64,000 nucleotides of DNA from Lathyrus oleraceus (lineage: Eukaryota > Streptophyta > Magnoliopsida > Fabales > Fabaceae): positions 458,697,197-458,761,196 of the forward strand of contig NC_066581.1 of the NCBI RefSeq assembly GCF_024323335.1. The letters are read 5' to 3'. Numbering within the stretch: the first letter of the stretch is position 1; each line of letters opens with the position of its first letter. The translations under genes and the position numbers were made by a program. The notes below the pieces were generated by a model. That model saw only the letters and a program-made list of their open reading frames with translations. It had not been told where the DNA came from and ran no database searches. This document shows positions 9,685 through 20,203 of the stretch, piece by piece.

Positions 9685-11463
9685 ATGGATTCTGAACCAA
9701 AGGGGGCGTATAATAGAGCGCCTATTTTCAACGGTGAAAATTACGGCTACTGGAAAGACTGCATGCGAGTTCATATAAATTCTGTGGATAGGTTAGTATG
9801 GGCTGCCATTGAAAATGGTCCGTTTCAAATTACTATGACAAATGCGGCTGGCGCCATAGTACCTAAACCAGAAGACGATTGGAATGAGAAAGATGAGAAA
9901 AAGTGGTCGTGTGATTGGAAAGCTCGAAACATGCTAATCTCAGCACTTGGTGTTGATGAGTATTATCGAGTATCTCATTGCACGACAGCTAAAGAAATGT
10001 GGGATGCTTTAGAAGTTGCCCATGAGGGTACTACTGAAGTAAAACAGTCCCGCATTAACACACTCAATCAAGAATTTGAGCTCTTTCGCATGAAACAAGG
10101 AGAATCTATCTCCGACATGCAAAAGAGATTCACTCATCTAACTAACCGATTGAATGCGCTTGGAAAACCTATTTCCAATGAAATTGCTACTAATAAAATT
10201 CTCAGGTGTCTTAGCAGGGAGTGGCAACCTAAAGTAACAGCAATTAAGGAAGCCAACGATCTTACAAGACTTACGATTACAACTCTGTTTGGAAAGCTGG
10301 AAGAACATCAGCAAGCTTTGGAAAGTCTTGAAAAATATGAGAATAAAAGTAAGAAGGAAAAGGAGAATAAAAGAGACAAAGAGGGAGAGAAGAAGCCAAT
10401 AGCTCTTGTGGCCTCTAGCTCTAAGTCCTCACGAAAAGAGCAAAGCGACAATGATTCAAGTAGTGACAAAGACTCGGATGATGAGGAAATGGGACTGTTT
10501 GTAAGGAGATATAATAGATTCATTCGAAAGAATGGAGTCAAGCATTCTGACAAAAATCTCATGAAGTTTCGAAGACAATCTATAAACTCGAAACAAGAAG
10601 AGAACAAGAAGAGTAGAGGAAGAGGATCCTGCTTTAATTGTGGAAAATCTGGACATTATAAAACGGACTGCCCTATGAAGTATAAGGATCAAAGAAAAGA
10701 TTCACCAAAAGGGTACATCAAACAAAGAAGAGCGTACATTGCATGGGAAAGTGATAGTGATTCATCAAGCACACAAAGCTCAAGTGATGGTGATGAAGCT
10801 GCAAATCTGTGCCTTATGGCTCACACAAAAAATCTGTCCTACCACAAGAAGAAAAACAATGACAAAAAGGTAAAACAAGCCTATTACAATAATTTCTCCT
10901 CTATGTCTTTTTCGGAACTAAAAATAGCTTTTGAAAAACTGCATAACGAAGCTGTAGATGCTTTTAAAAGACTATCTTCCGACAAACATATTTTCTCATT
11001 TTTGGAAGGTAAAGTAAACAAAGCTGAAATTGATTTAGAAGCGTTGAAAGCTAGTATTGCAGAAAATTCAAAAACTATTGACATTGATGGATGTAGTAGA
11101 GTTAGGTATTGTGACGCTTGTTATATTTGGCAAAAAGAGGTAAACACTCTTAAGGTCAAATTAAAGAAAGCGCTACAACCTAAAGTTACTTATGCCGTTG
11201 ACTCTAGGTTGTTTAATAAGTCATTAAATCCTCCATATGCAAAATACTCGTTTATTCTAAAGGATTCAATGAACAAGAAACAACAAACACATCATCATGG
11301 TTTATGTCATTATTGTTGTCATGCTGGCCATACCATTGAGAAATGCAAATTTAGGAGATTTCTTGTCCCTAAAGGTATTTATCAATGGAAGCCAAAAGGC
11401 AACCATGTTAGCACTTACCCACTTGGACCCAATGAAAATTGGGTACCAACTTCTCTCTTTTGA
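9685..11463 (+). CDS. gag: Sirevirus Gag, copy 1
   Basis: 592 residues from the first ATG (MDSEPKG); the frame is open further upstream but only from a GTG. The N-terminal half is the copia-type capsid region (FNGENYGYWKDCM near residue 20, then a UBN2-like segment to about 200). A highly charged Lys/Glu/Ser region follows. A CX2CX4HX4C zinc knuckle lies at 10630-10672, then a coiled-coil-rich segment, and a second knuckle (CHYC...H...C) at 11305-11346. It packages element RNA into virus-like particles. It ends with TGA; pol starts eight bases downstream in the -1 frame. No disabling mutation is visible. Confidence 0.92.
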   Translation: MDSEPKGAYNRAPIFNGENYGYWKDCMRVHINSVDRLVWAAIENGPFQITMTNAAGAIVPKPEDDWNEKDEKKWSCDWKARNMLISALGVDEYYRVSHCTTAKEMWDALEVAHEGTTEVKQSRINTLNQEFELFRMKQGESISDMQKRFTHLTNRLNALGKPISNEIATNKILRCLSREWQPKVTAIKEANDLTRLTITTLFGKLEEHQQALESLEKYENKSKKEKENKRDKEGEKKPIALVASSSKSSRKEQSDNDSSSDKDSDDEEMGLFVRRYNRFIRKNGVKHSDKNLMKFRRQSINSKQEENKKSRGRGSCFNCGKSGHYKTDCPMKYKDQRKDSPKGYIKQRRAYIAWESDSDSSSTQSSSDGDEAANLCLMAHTKNLSYHKKKNNDKKVKQAYYNNFSSMSFSELKIAFEKLHNEAVDAFKRLSSDKHIFSFLEGKVNKAEIDLEALKASIAENSKTIDIDGCSRVRYCDACYIWQKEVNTLKVKLKKALQPKVTYAVDSRLFNKSLNPPYAKYSFILKDSMNKKQQTHHHGLCHYCCHAGHTIEKCKFRRFLVPKGIYQWKPKGNHVSTYPLGPNENWVPTSLF

Positions 11464-11471
11464 TATTGTAG

Positions 11472-14400
11472 GATGAGTGCCTTGCCTCCGCAGATAGAAG
11501 GTGGTTTCTTGACAGCGGCTGCTCGAGGCACATGACCGGTGACATATCGCTTTTCATAGACTTCAAGGCAAAGAAGAAGGGATATGTTACTTATGGAGAC
11601 AATAACAAAGGAGCTATACTCGGCAAAGGTACTGTAGGTAATCCCTCCACCACTACTATTTCAAATGTCCACCTAGTAGAGGGACTTAAACACAATTTGT
11701 TAAGCATAAGTCAACTATGCGACATGGGCTATAAAGTTTCGTTCACAAAAACTTGCTGCATAATTGAACATGCTGAACAGAACATTGTGTTTAAGGGTGT
11801 AAGAGTAAACAATATCTATATGCTTGACCTGTTTGATGTACCTTTAACAAGTACTAAATGTCTAGTCACCTTGAATGATGATTCTTGGCTTTGGCATAGA
11901 CGTTTAGCGCATGTTAATTTCGATTTGCTTAATAAGGTTGTATCTAAGGATCTAGTAGTCGGTCTACCAAAAATAAAATTTTCAAAAGACCACCTATGTG
12001 ATGCGTGCCAAATGGGAAAGCAAACGAGGGTCTCTTTTAAATCTAAAAACGTAATTTCAACTTCACGACCCCTTGAGCTTCTCCATATGGATCTCTTTGG
12101 ACCTTCTAGGACAAAGAGCCTAGGTGGAAATTACTATGGCTTTGTAATAGTTGATGACTACTCTAGATTTTCTTGGACTATATTCCTTCATAGCAAAGAT
12201 GAAACTTTTTCTGCTTTTAAAAACTTTGCAAATCTGTCCCAAAACAAAATGAATTCCAAAATAGTTACAATTCGTAGCGATCATGGTGGTGAGTTTCAAA
12301 ATTATCACTTTGAGAAGTTCTGTGACAAGTATGGCATTGAGCATAATTTTTCAGCTCCTCGAACTCCACAACAAAATGGCGCTGTGGAGCGTAAAAATCG
12401 TGTTTTAGAGGAGTTGGCAAGAACAATGCTTAATGAGGGCGGATTACCAAAATACTTTTGGGCTGATGCTGTAAGCACAGCCTGTTATGTTTTAAATAGA
12501 ATCTTAATTCGCCCTATTTTAAATAAAACTCCTTATGAACTTTTGAAAGGAAGAAAACCAAACTTGTCACATCTTCACGTATTCGGTTGTAAATGTTTTG
12601 TTTTGAATAACGGTAAGGAAAATATTGGGAAGTTTGATGCAAAAGCGGATGAAGGTATCTTTCTTGGTTACTCACTGTCAAGTAAAGCATATAGAGTGTA
12701 TAATAAGCGTTTACTTACTGTTGAAGAATCTGTTCATGTTTCTTTTGATGAGTCTTATCCGAAAAATGTCGGAAAAGGTATTTCTTTTGATGACGCAGGT
12801 GTATCTACAGCAGACATACTCAAGGAAGCTGTTGAGGAAACTGATCAGTCCAAAACAGCTGCCCATGAGAAGGAGGAAGATACTAGTCACGAAGAAAATG
12901 AGGAAGAAAAGACAGCTGAAGTGAAGAATCTTCCAACAGCTTGGAAATCCTCAAAAGACCATCCCATTGACAACATCTTGGGAGACATTTCAAAGGGAGT
13001 AATGACCCGGTCTAAGATAAGTAATTTTTGTTCTCACTTCGCGTTTGTTTCACAAGTAGAACCTAAAAATGCCAAAGAGGCCTTGATTGATGAATTTTGG
13101 CTAATGGCCATGCAAGAAGAGCTTAATCAATTTAAAAGAAATGACGTTTGGGAACTTGTCCCTCGTCCGCGAGATCATCATATCATAGGCACTAAGTGGG
13201 TTTTTAGAAATATGCTTGATGAAAACGGAGTGATTACTAGGAACAAGGCACGTTTAGTAGCACAAGGGTATAACCAAGAGGAGGGCATAGACTATGAGGA
13301 AACTTATGCTCCAGTTGCTCGCCTTGAAGCTATACGTCTTTTGCTTGCCTATGCGTGTTCTAAGGATTTTAAGCTTTACCAAATGGACGTAAAGAGTGCT
13401 TTTCTTAATGGTGTCATAAATGAAGAAGTATATGTTTCACAACCTCCTGGTTTTGAAAATGCTGAAAATCCAGATCATGTTTACAAATTAAAACGAGCTT
13501 TGTATGGTCTTAAACAAGCCCCTCGGGTTTGGTATGAAAGGCTTAGCAAATTCCTAATTGATCATGGATATTCAAGAGGCAATGTGGACAATACTCTCTT
13601 TATTAAACACAAAGGGAAACACATTCTTTTAGTTCAAGTTTATGTCGACGATATAATATTTGGTTCAACTAACATACACTTGGTCGAAGAATTTTCTAAG
13701 GTTATGCAGGGTGAATTTGAGATGAGTCTAATGGGGGAGCTGAACTACTTCCTAGGACTGCAAATAAAGCAACTTGATGAGGGTACAGCAGTATGTCAAA
13801 CAAAATACTGCAGAGAACTACTCAAGCGCTTTGGAATGAATGACTCAAAATCAATTGACACCCCAATGCCTACTAACAGAAATCTAGATAAGGATGAGCA
13901 TGGTAAGTGTGTAGATGTCAAAAAGTTCAGAGGTATGATTGGATCTCTCTTGTATCTTTCTGCTTCTAGACCTGACATCATGTTTAGTGTTTGTATGTGT
14001 GCACGCTATCAATCAAATCCTAAGGAGTCGCACCTAAAAGCGGTGAAGCGCATATTTAGATATCTTCACGGAACACCTAAATATGGGCTTTGGTATTCCA
14101 AAGGAAGTGATTGTAGTTTAGTAGGGTACTCTGATTCTGATTTTGCTGGCTGCAAATCAGATAGGAAAAGCACAAGTGGTACATGTCACCTGTTTTCAAA
14201 TTCCTTGGTAAGTTGGCATAGCAAAAAGCAAGTTTCTGTGGCTTTGTCAACTGCAGAGGCAGAATACGTTGCAGCCGGTAGTTGTTGCGCTCAGATTTTA
14301 TGGCTGAAGCAGCAACTACAAGACTTCAACATTCAACTCAAATGTATTCCTATAAAATGTGACAACACTAGTGCCATAAACCTTACTAAAAACCCCGTTT

Positions 14401-14597
14401 TACACTCACGCACTAAACACATAGAGATTAGACATCACTTTCTTCGCGACCATGTTGAAAAAGAAGACGTTGTATTTGAGCACGTTGACTCCAAAAATCA
14501 GCTTGCTGATATTTTCACTAAACCTTTGGCAACGGAACCTTTCTTCAATATTCGTCGTGAATTAGGGATCTTAGATCTTTCTCATTTGATGTCTTAA
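11472..14597 (+). CDS. pol: Sirevirus Pol polyprotein, copy 1
   Basis: About 1,041 codons open from just after TAG 11469-11471; the first ATG is 11532. Domains in order: aspartic protease active site DSG at 11511-11519 (upstream of that ATG); HHCC zinc-binding motif 11894-12010; integrase core with Asp 12090, Asp 12279 and Glu 12387; a charged linker; copia-type reverse transcriptase with YVDD at 13641-13652; RNase H from about 14100 (SDSDFAG, AEAEY) to the end. All expected catalytic residues are present and there is no internal stop, so the frame looks intact. Because the protease motif precedes the first ATG, Pol is presumably made by some recoding from gag. Compared with copy 2 it has a few amino-acid differences (for example Asn at about 13583 where copy 2 has Lys). 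Confidence 0.92.
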   Translation, partial: DECLASADRRWFLDSGCSRHMTGDISLFIDFKAKKKGYVTYGDNNKGAILGKGTVGNPSTTTISNVHLVEGLKHNLLSISQLCDMGYKVSFTKTCCIIEHAEQNIVFKGVRVNNIYMLDLFDVPLTSTKCLVTLNDDSWLWHRRLAHVNFDLLNKVVSKDLVVGLPKIKFSKDHLCDACQMGKQTRVSFKSKNVISTSRPLELLHMDLFGPSRTKSLGGNYYGFVIVDDYSRFSWTIFLHSKDETFSAFKNFANLSQNKMNSKIVTIRSDHGGEFQNYHFEKFCDKYGIEHNFSAPRTPQQNGAVERKNRVLEELARTMLNEGGLPKYFWADAVSTACYVLNRILIRPILNKTPYELLKGRKPNLSHLHVFGCKCFVLNNGKENIGKFDAKADEGIFLGYSLSSKAYRVYNKRLLTVEESVHVSFDESYPKNVGKGISFDDAGVSTADILKEAVEETDQSKTAAHEKEEDTSHEENEEEKTAEVKNLPTAWKSSKDHPIDNILGDISKGVMTRSKISNFCSHFAFVSQVEPKNAKEALIDEFWLMAMQEELNQFKRNDVWELVPRPRDHHIIGTKWVFRNMLDENGVITRNKARLVAQGYNQEEGIDYEETYAPVARLEAIRLLLAYACSKDFKLYQMDVKSAFLNGVINEEVYVSQPPGFENAENPDHVYKLKRALYGLKQAPRVWYERLSKFLIDHGYSRGNVDNTLFIKHKGKHILLVQVYVDDIIFGSTNIHLVEEFSKVMQGEFEMSLMGELNYFLGLQIKQLDEGTAVCQTKYCRELLKRFGMNDSKSIDTPMPTNRNLDKDEHGKCVDVKKFRGMIGSLLYLSASRPDIMFSVCMCARYQSNPKESHLKAVKRIFRYLHGTPKYGLWYSKGSDCSLVGYSDSDFAGCKSDRKSTSGTCHLFSNSLVSWHSKKQVSVALSTAEAEYVAAGSCCAQILWLKQQLQDFNIQLKCIPIKCDNTSAINLTKNPVLHSRTKHIEIRHHFLRDHVEKEDVVFEHVDSKNQLADIFTKPLATEPFFNIRRELGILDLSHLMS

Positions 14598-15257
14598 GCA
14601 TGTTGCCTCTTAATTATATTATGCCTCATCATAGTTGATAAGACTTGTTGGAGATGTCAATTATCCATCACAAGATTACGCTAACAGAGGTAATATCAAT
14701 CCTTTCTACAATTCTCTTATCGCTAAGTGATTGTGTATGTTAGAACAAATGTTCTTACTCTAGTTGATATAAATTTGATTGCATATATTCCTTGCCTATA
14801 TTGTGTGCACATTAACAATCTAACTTCTGAATCTTTCTTGGGCATAACCATCATGACATAGTGCATAATGCATATCCATACTGCATCAAAATTCACTAAA
14901 AGCTGGTTCAGCATCAGTATGCATCGACACAAAAGAAGTATGCATCGATCCATACATTCTGGAATTCAATTTTTTAAAAACTGGTTCAGGATGCATCGAT
15001 GCACCCATCGCATGTATCGATACACAGGCCAAATGTGAATAATAGGCATCGATGCATGACCATTTGCATCGACACATACTGATGCTATTTGAATTAAATG
15101 CATTTTTTTCTCTCTCATGCATCGACACATCAGCCAATCCTATCACTTCCTATCTCAAGACTTCATATCATCTGTCCTCAAAAACCCCAAAACCAGTGGC
15201 TAACCCTAATCTTCCTCATCTTCACTCTCTCTCAAAAACCCTAAATCTCACATCACC
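14598..15257 (+). other. Spacer between pol and ORF2 (copy 2) with palindrome pairs
   Basis: Same as 5865-6525 apart from scattered SNPs and one T fewer in the T-run near 15104. The ATCGAT palindrome pairs lie at about 14918-15126 with the same 20-21 bp spacing. Confidence 0.7.
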
Positions 15258-16328
15258 ATGCCTCCACGCACTATTCCAGCCAGAGCAAAAGGAAAAGGAA
15301 AGGGAAAGGAAACAGCCGGTACTTCTCAGCAACCACCAGATGTTCCTTCAAATGCCTTAGACCTACTTCATCCTGCTATTGCTGCTGAATTTGAGGAATC
15401 CTTCAAGATAAGGTTAGTCATGAAACCCCATGTCTTTGATAAAACAGGTGCTTTTCACCTACACCTAAATGAGGTGGTTGAACTCCTACATGCACAAAGA
15501 CTTGGGTCATTTCTGTCCACAAAGGATGATTATCATGAGGATTTCATCCGGGCCTTTTATGCTGGCTTACAAACTGGTAGAGGCTATATGTTCCGGTGTT
15601 CTATCGGTGTCAGAACATATACCTTTGAAGCCTCTGATTGGGAAACGGTATTTCAAATTCCGCATCCGTCGATGACTGTCAAGTCCTGGCATGACCTGCA
15701 TTTTGATCCTGAATTTGACATGAAGGACTTTACTCCATCTATCCTAAAGATAGACAGACCGTTGAGTGAGGATGAAGAAATGCAGGATGCGCCTGAAACA
15801 GATGTGCCTCAAGCTGAGGCCAATGCTGGTTGGGGAGATTGGGTGCCACGGAGGTGGTCTCCCACCAACTACGTACCTGAACCTACAGCCCCTCCATTCT
15901 CAGGTGGTACTTCATCCTCAATACCTACTGCGGACATCACTCATATGCTTCAACAGATGGAAATTGCTAACAAAGAACGCCATGAAGAAGCACGGTATTG
16001 GAATGTACAACAATCTGAGTGGCACAAGGAGCATCGTGACTGGCATGATGAGCATACACGGATGTATCAGAATCAACACGCTTGGCACCAAGACTTGGTT
16101 AAATGGCATCAAGTTTTCTACAACGAAATGTCTGGCTTTATGGACGACTGCCGTGAAAATCCTGGTATCATGGACAGCTTTAGAAGCATTGAAGTTCAAA
16201 ACCGATTTAGGCAATACTCCTTCATGGGCCAAAATCCAGACACAATGCCTCCTCTTCCGCCTCCACCAAGCTACAGAGATCCTACCAGAGATGATGAAGA
16301 GTCCTGTGGTGGCAACCATCCAAATTAA
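15258..16328 (+). CDS. Sirevirus ORF2, internally deleted, copy 2
   Basis: 356 residues, nearly identical to the ORF at 6526-7596 (two residue changes seen: Phe for Ile near residue 66 and Phe for Leu near residue 85). It carries the same 151-codon deletion, so that deletion predates the tandem amplification. Trp heptads and Pro-rich tail are retained. Function unknown. Confidence 0.75.
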   Translation: MPPRTIPARAKGKGKGKETAGTSQQPPDVPSNALDLLHPAIAAEFEESFKIRLVMKPHVFDKTGAFHLHLNEVVELLHAQRLGSFLSTKDDYHEDFIRAFYAGLQTGRGYMFRCSIGVRTYTFEASDWETVFQIPHPSMTVKSWHDLHFDPEFDMKDFTPSILKIDRPLSEDEEMQDAPETDVPQAEANAGWGDWVPRRWSPTNYVPEPTAPPFSGGTSSSIPTADITHMLQQMEIANKERHEEARYWNVQQSEWHKEHRDWHDEHTRMYQNQHAWHQDLVKWHQVFYNEMSGFMDDCRENPGIMDSFRSIEVQNRFRQYSFMGQNPDTMPPLPPPPSYRDPTRDDEESCGGNHPN

Positions 16329-16691
16329 CCCACCATCATTTCATATCACTGCATTTCATCTCATACTGCTCAAGTTTCTAATTTTGTTGCACAATATATG
16401 GTTTAGCTTATGTAATTCTTAAACTCGTTTGAATACTTAAATGCTTTTCACTTTATGTTTATCTCTATGGTTATTGCCCTTATTCGTCATTCTTTGTGAA
16501 TGATTCTTTACTTTGTGAATGATAGTTTTTTATCAATTTCTGCCATGCCCTGCTACAACATGCTACCTTGTTTACCCTGTTCCTTCCTCTTTTTGATGTT
16601 GACAAAGGGGGAGAAAATGCAGATATGCACAAACTCAGGGGGAGCATCACACATCTTGCCAAGAATTTGCCATCATCAAAAAGGGGGAGTT
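16329..16691 (+). promoter_or_regulatory. Repeated polypurine tracts before LTR2
   Basis: Three GGGGGAG tracts at the positions equivalent to copy 1 (about 16605, 16636 and 16678-16689), the last abutting LTR2. Confidence 0.8.
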
Positions 16692-18365
16692 TGTGAGAAA
16701 ATTCTTTACTTTGAATTAATTTTGAATGATAGCAAATTGTGTGATCATCATCCATACGTTAGCTGTGCATTACATTACATGATACATTTGTGTTTTTATT
16801 GTGGTTTTATCCCATTTTATTGTTGCATAACTTTACATAAAGACCTACATTGACACATCTCTTAAAATAACACATAAAATCCATTTTGTGTCAGTATGCA
16901 TCAACACATAAGCCTATGCATCGATACATACTGCATGTGGTATATCACAAAACTCCTTTTGTTCAGTATGCATCGATGCATACGAGTCATGCATCAATAC
17001 ATGAAAGGCAAAAGGCTTTATGCATCGATACATGACCAATTGAAACAGCCTGTGTATCAATGCATACGCATTAGGCATCGATACATGCTAGTGGAAAAAT
17101 CACATGCATCAATACATACGAATTATGCATCGATACATGATTAATCAATTTCACCAAAAATTCACTTATCTTACAGTATGCATCGATGCATACTCTCATG
17201 TATCAATGCATAAAGCTGTTTTTGCTCTCTAATAGTTTCTGTTGTTGCTGCATATATAAGACATGTTATGACAGCAGTGAAATGAGACGAATTCTTAGAG
17301 GGAAAACAATTGAACACAAGATCAAAAGCAGTGTTGGAGCAATTGTTTGAGAGCACATAGAAACCTGAAAGAGACTTCATCTTCTTCATATTCTCAATCA
17401 CTTTTCTTCAAGAACATCAACACATAATAATTCTTGTTCTTTGGATTAAAGGATTATCGAGATAACGTTCAGTGGTACGATCAAGGATCTAGCTGTGGTT
17501 TTCAGCGGAACGATCGAGGATCTAGCTGAGTTGAAGATTGAAGGGGGTTTCTAGGAAAAACCTACTGGTTTATCCTTCAAGAACTGGAGTGTTCTTGAGG
17601 GTTTGGGAGTCACGTTTGCAGAACAGATTCAGCCGCAGCGTTGCGTTTGGAGATCGGGGGATTTCGCAATCAGGTCGTGGAACCGGTGAATTGTTTGCAA
17701 TTTCGTGCAGGAAATTCTTGATCGTGCTCAGATCAAGTGAAGGTTCATACAAGAAGAAGTTCTTGGAATTTAGAATTCTGTCTTTGTATCATAACCTTGT
17801 ATCAACGGATTCGGCAATAATTGATAATCAAAGTTCTCAATTTCATTTGAAATTGAGAGGGAGACGTACCCACACGCGAGGACGACGTGGGGAACTTCCT
17901 TACCAAATCTCTGCGTATCGTATTCTTACCTTACTCCTTTTTACGTTTAAAACAGTTTTCGCAATTTCAGTTAGTGTGTGTTGTGATTGTTCCTTTTGCA
18001 AGACAGCAGTGGCAAGAAAACAATTTCAATTAAACACCACTGCTGTTCATCATTGATCACATACACACCAACTGTTTGACAAAATTGTTAGCTAGGTTTT
18101 ATTCATTGGAAATAGACTTTAATGATAAGTGCATTCAATTAGCTAAAATTCTGGTGTGGATTGTTCCTATCATTCTTATTCAAATCCAGCATTAAGCTCG
18201 TGTGTCCGGTTTTCTAGTAGCGGTTCAGAATAGACGGAAGTCGATTCGGGACTAAATTTTTCCGCCAATTTTAAAAACTCTGATAAAACTTTAAATCCGT
18301 TAAATTTCAAAGAGGTGATCTATTCACCCCCCCCCCCTCTCGATCACTAGCCACACCGTCTAACA
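16692..18365 (+). repeat. Sirevirus LTR2
   Basis: 1,674 bp, the same length as LTR1 and almost identical, shared between the two complete internal regions. Palindrome pairs 16896-17210, TATATAAG 17253-17260, and an 11-C run before the end. Confidence 0.92.
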
Positions 18366-18367
18366 AG

Positions 18368-18379
18368 CTGTATCAGAGT
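18368..18379 (+). promoter_or_regulatory. Primer-binding site, copy 2
   Basis: CTGTATCAGAGT: the copy 1 site with an extra C-to-T at its last base (18379), so it is further from the canonical initiator tRNA-Met complement. Confidence 0.75.
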
Positions 18380-18416
18380 GCCGGTTCGCTGGTGCTCTGT
18401 GGCTGCCTGTAACAGT

Positions 18417-20195
18417 ATGGATTCTGAACCAAAGGGGGCGTATAATAGAGCGCCTATTTTCAACGGTGAAAATTACGGCTACTGGAAAGACTGCATGCGA
18501 GTTCATATAAATTCTGTGGATAGGTTAGTATGGGCTGCCATTGAAAATGGTCCGTTTCAAATTACTATGACAAATGCGGCTGGCGCCATAGTACCTAAAC
18601 CAGAAGACGATTGGAATGAGAAAGATGAGAAAAAGTGGTCGTGTGATTGGAAAGCTCGAAACATGCTAATCTCAGCACTTGGTGTTGATGAGTATTATCG
18701 AGTATCTCATTGCACGACAGCTAAAGAAATGTGGGATGCTTTAGAAGTTGCCCATGAGGGTACTACTGAAGTAAAACAGTCCCGCATTAACACACTCAAT
18801 CAAGAATTTGAGCTCTTTCGCATGAAACAAGGAGAATCTATCTCCGACATGCAAAAGAGATTCACTCATCTAACTAACCGATTGAATGCGCTTGGAAAAC
18901 CTATTTCCAATGAAATTGCTACTAATAAAATTCTCAGGTGTCTTAGCAGGGAGTGGCAACCTAAAGTAACAGCAATTAAGGAAGCCAACGATCTTACAAG
19001 ACTTACGATTACAACTCTGTTTGGAAAGCTGGAAGAACATCAGCAAGCTTTGGAAAGTCTTGAAAAATATGAGAATAAAAGTAAGAAGGAAAAGGAGAAT
19101 AAAAGAGACAAAGAGGGAGAGAAGAAGCCAATAGCTCTTGTGGCCTCTAGCTCTAAGTCCTCACGAAAAGAGCAAAGCGACAATGATTCAAGTAGTGACA
19201 AAGACTCGGATGATGAGGAAATGGGACTGTTTGTAAGGAGATATAATAGATTCATTCGAAAGAATGGAGTCAAGCATTCTGACAAAAATCTCATGAAGTT
19301 TCGAAGACAATCTATAAACTCGAAACAAGAAGAGAACAAGAAGAGTAGAGGAAGAGGATCCTGCTTTAATTGTGGAAAATCTGGACATTATAAAACGGAC
19401 TGCCCTATGAAGTATAAGGATCAAAGAAAAGATTCACCAAAAGGGTACATCAAACAAAGAAGAGCGTACATTGCATGGGAAAGTGATAGTGATTCATCAA
19501 GCACACAAAGCTCAAGTGATGGTGATGAAGCTGCAAATCTGTGCCTTATGGCTCACACAAAAAATCTGTCCTACCACAAGAAGAAAAACAATGACAAAAA
19601 GGTAAAACAAGCCTATTACAATAATTTCTCCTCTATGTCTTTTTCGGAACTAAAAATAGCTTTTGAAAAACTGCATAACGAAGCTGTAGATGCTTTTAAA
19701 AGACTATCTTCCGACAAACATATTTTCTCATTTTTGGAAGGTAAAGTAAACAAAGCTGAAATTGATTTAGAAGCGTTGAAAGCTAGTATTGCAGAAAATT
19801 CAAAAACTATTGACATTGATGGATGTAGTAGAGTTAGGTATTGTGACGCTTGTTATATTTGGCAAAAAGAGGTAAACACTCTTAAGGTCAAATTAAAGAA
19901 AGCGCTACAACCTAAAGTTACTTATGCCGTTGACTCTAGGTTGTTTAATAAGTCATTAAATCCTCCATATGCAAAATACTCGTTTATTCTAAAGGATTCA
20001 ATGAACAAGAAACAACAAACACATCATCATGGTTTATGTCATTATTGTTGTCATGCTGGCCATACCATTGAGAAATGCAAATTTAGGAGATTTCTTGTCC
20101 CTAAAGGTATTTATCAATGGAAGCCAAAAGGCAACCATGTTAGCACTTACCCACTTGGACCCAATGAAAATTGGGTACCAACTTCTCTCTTTTGA
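18417..20195 (+). CDS. gag: Sirevirus Gag, copy 2
   Basis: 592 residues from ATG (MDSEPKG), with no amino-acid difference from copy 1 noticed. Both zinc knuckles are present (first at 19362-19404, second at 20037-20078). It is followed by the same TGA, 8-base gap and -1 frame pol. A neighbouring upstream GTG extends the open frame but is not needed as a start. Confidence 0.92.
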   Translation: MDSEPKGAYNRAPIFNGENYGYWKDCMRVHINSVDRLVWAAIENGPFQITMTNAAGAIVPKPEDDWNEKDEKKWSCDWKARNMLISALGVDEYYRVSHCTTAKEMWDALEVAHEGTTEVKQSRINTLNQEFELFRMKQGESISDMQKRFTHLTNRLNALGKPISNEIATNKILRCLSREWQPKVTAIKEANDLTRLTITTLFGKLEEHQQALESLEKYENKSKKEKENKRDKEGEKKPIALVASSSKSSRKEQSDNDSSSDKDSDDEEMGLFVRRYNRFIRKNGVKHSDKNLMKFRRQSINSKQEENKKSRGRGSCFNCGKSGHYKTDCPMKYKDQRKDSPKGYIKQRRAYIAWESDSDSSSTQSSSDGDEAANLCLMAHTKNLSYHKKKNNDKKVKQAYYNNFSSMSFSELKIAFEKLHNEAVDAFKRLSSDKHIFSFLEGKVNKAEIDLEALKASIAENSKTIDIDGCSRVRYCDACYIWQKEVNTLKVKLKKALQPKVTYAVDSRLFNKSLNPPYAKYSFILKDSMNKKQQTHHHGLCHYCCHAGHTIEKCKFRRFLVPKGIYQWKPKGNHVSTYPLGPNENWVPTSLF

Positions 20196-20203
20196 TATTG
20201 TAG

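Noticed and set aside
11468..11498. Possible intron gtaggatgag...cctccgcag joining gag and pol
   Set aside because: About 31 bp is far below the usual minimum for plant introns.
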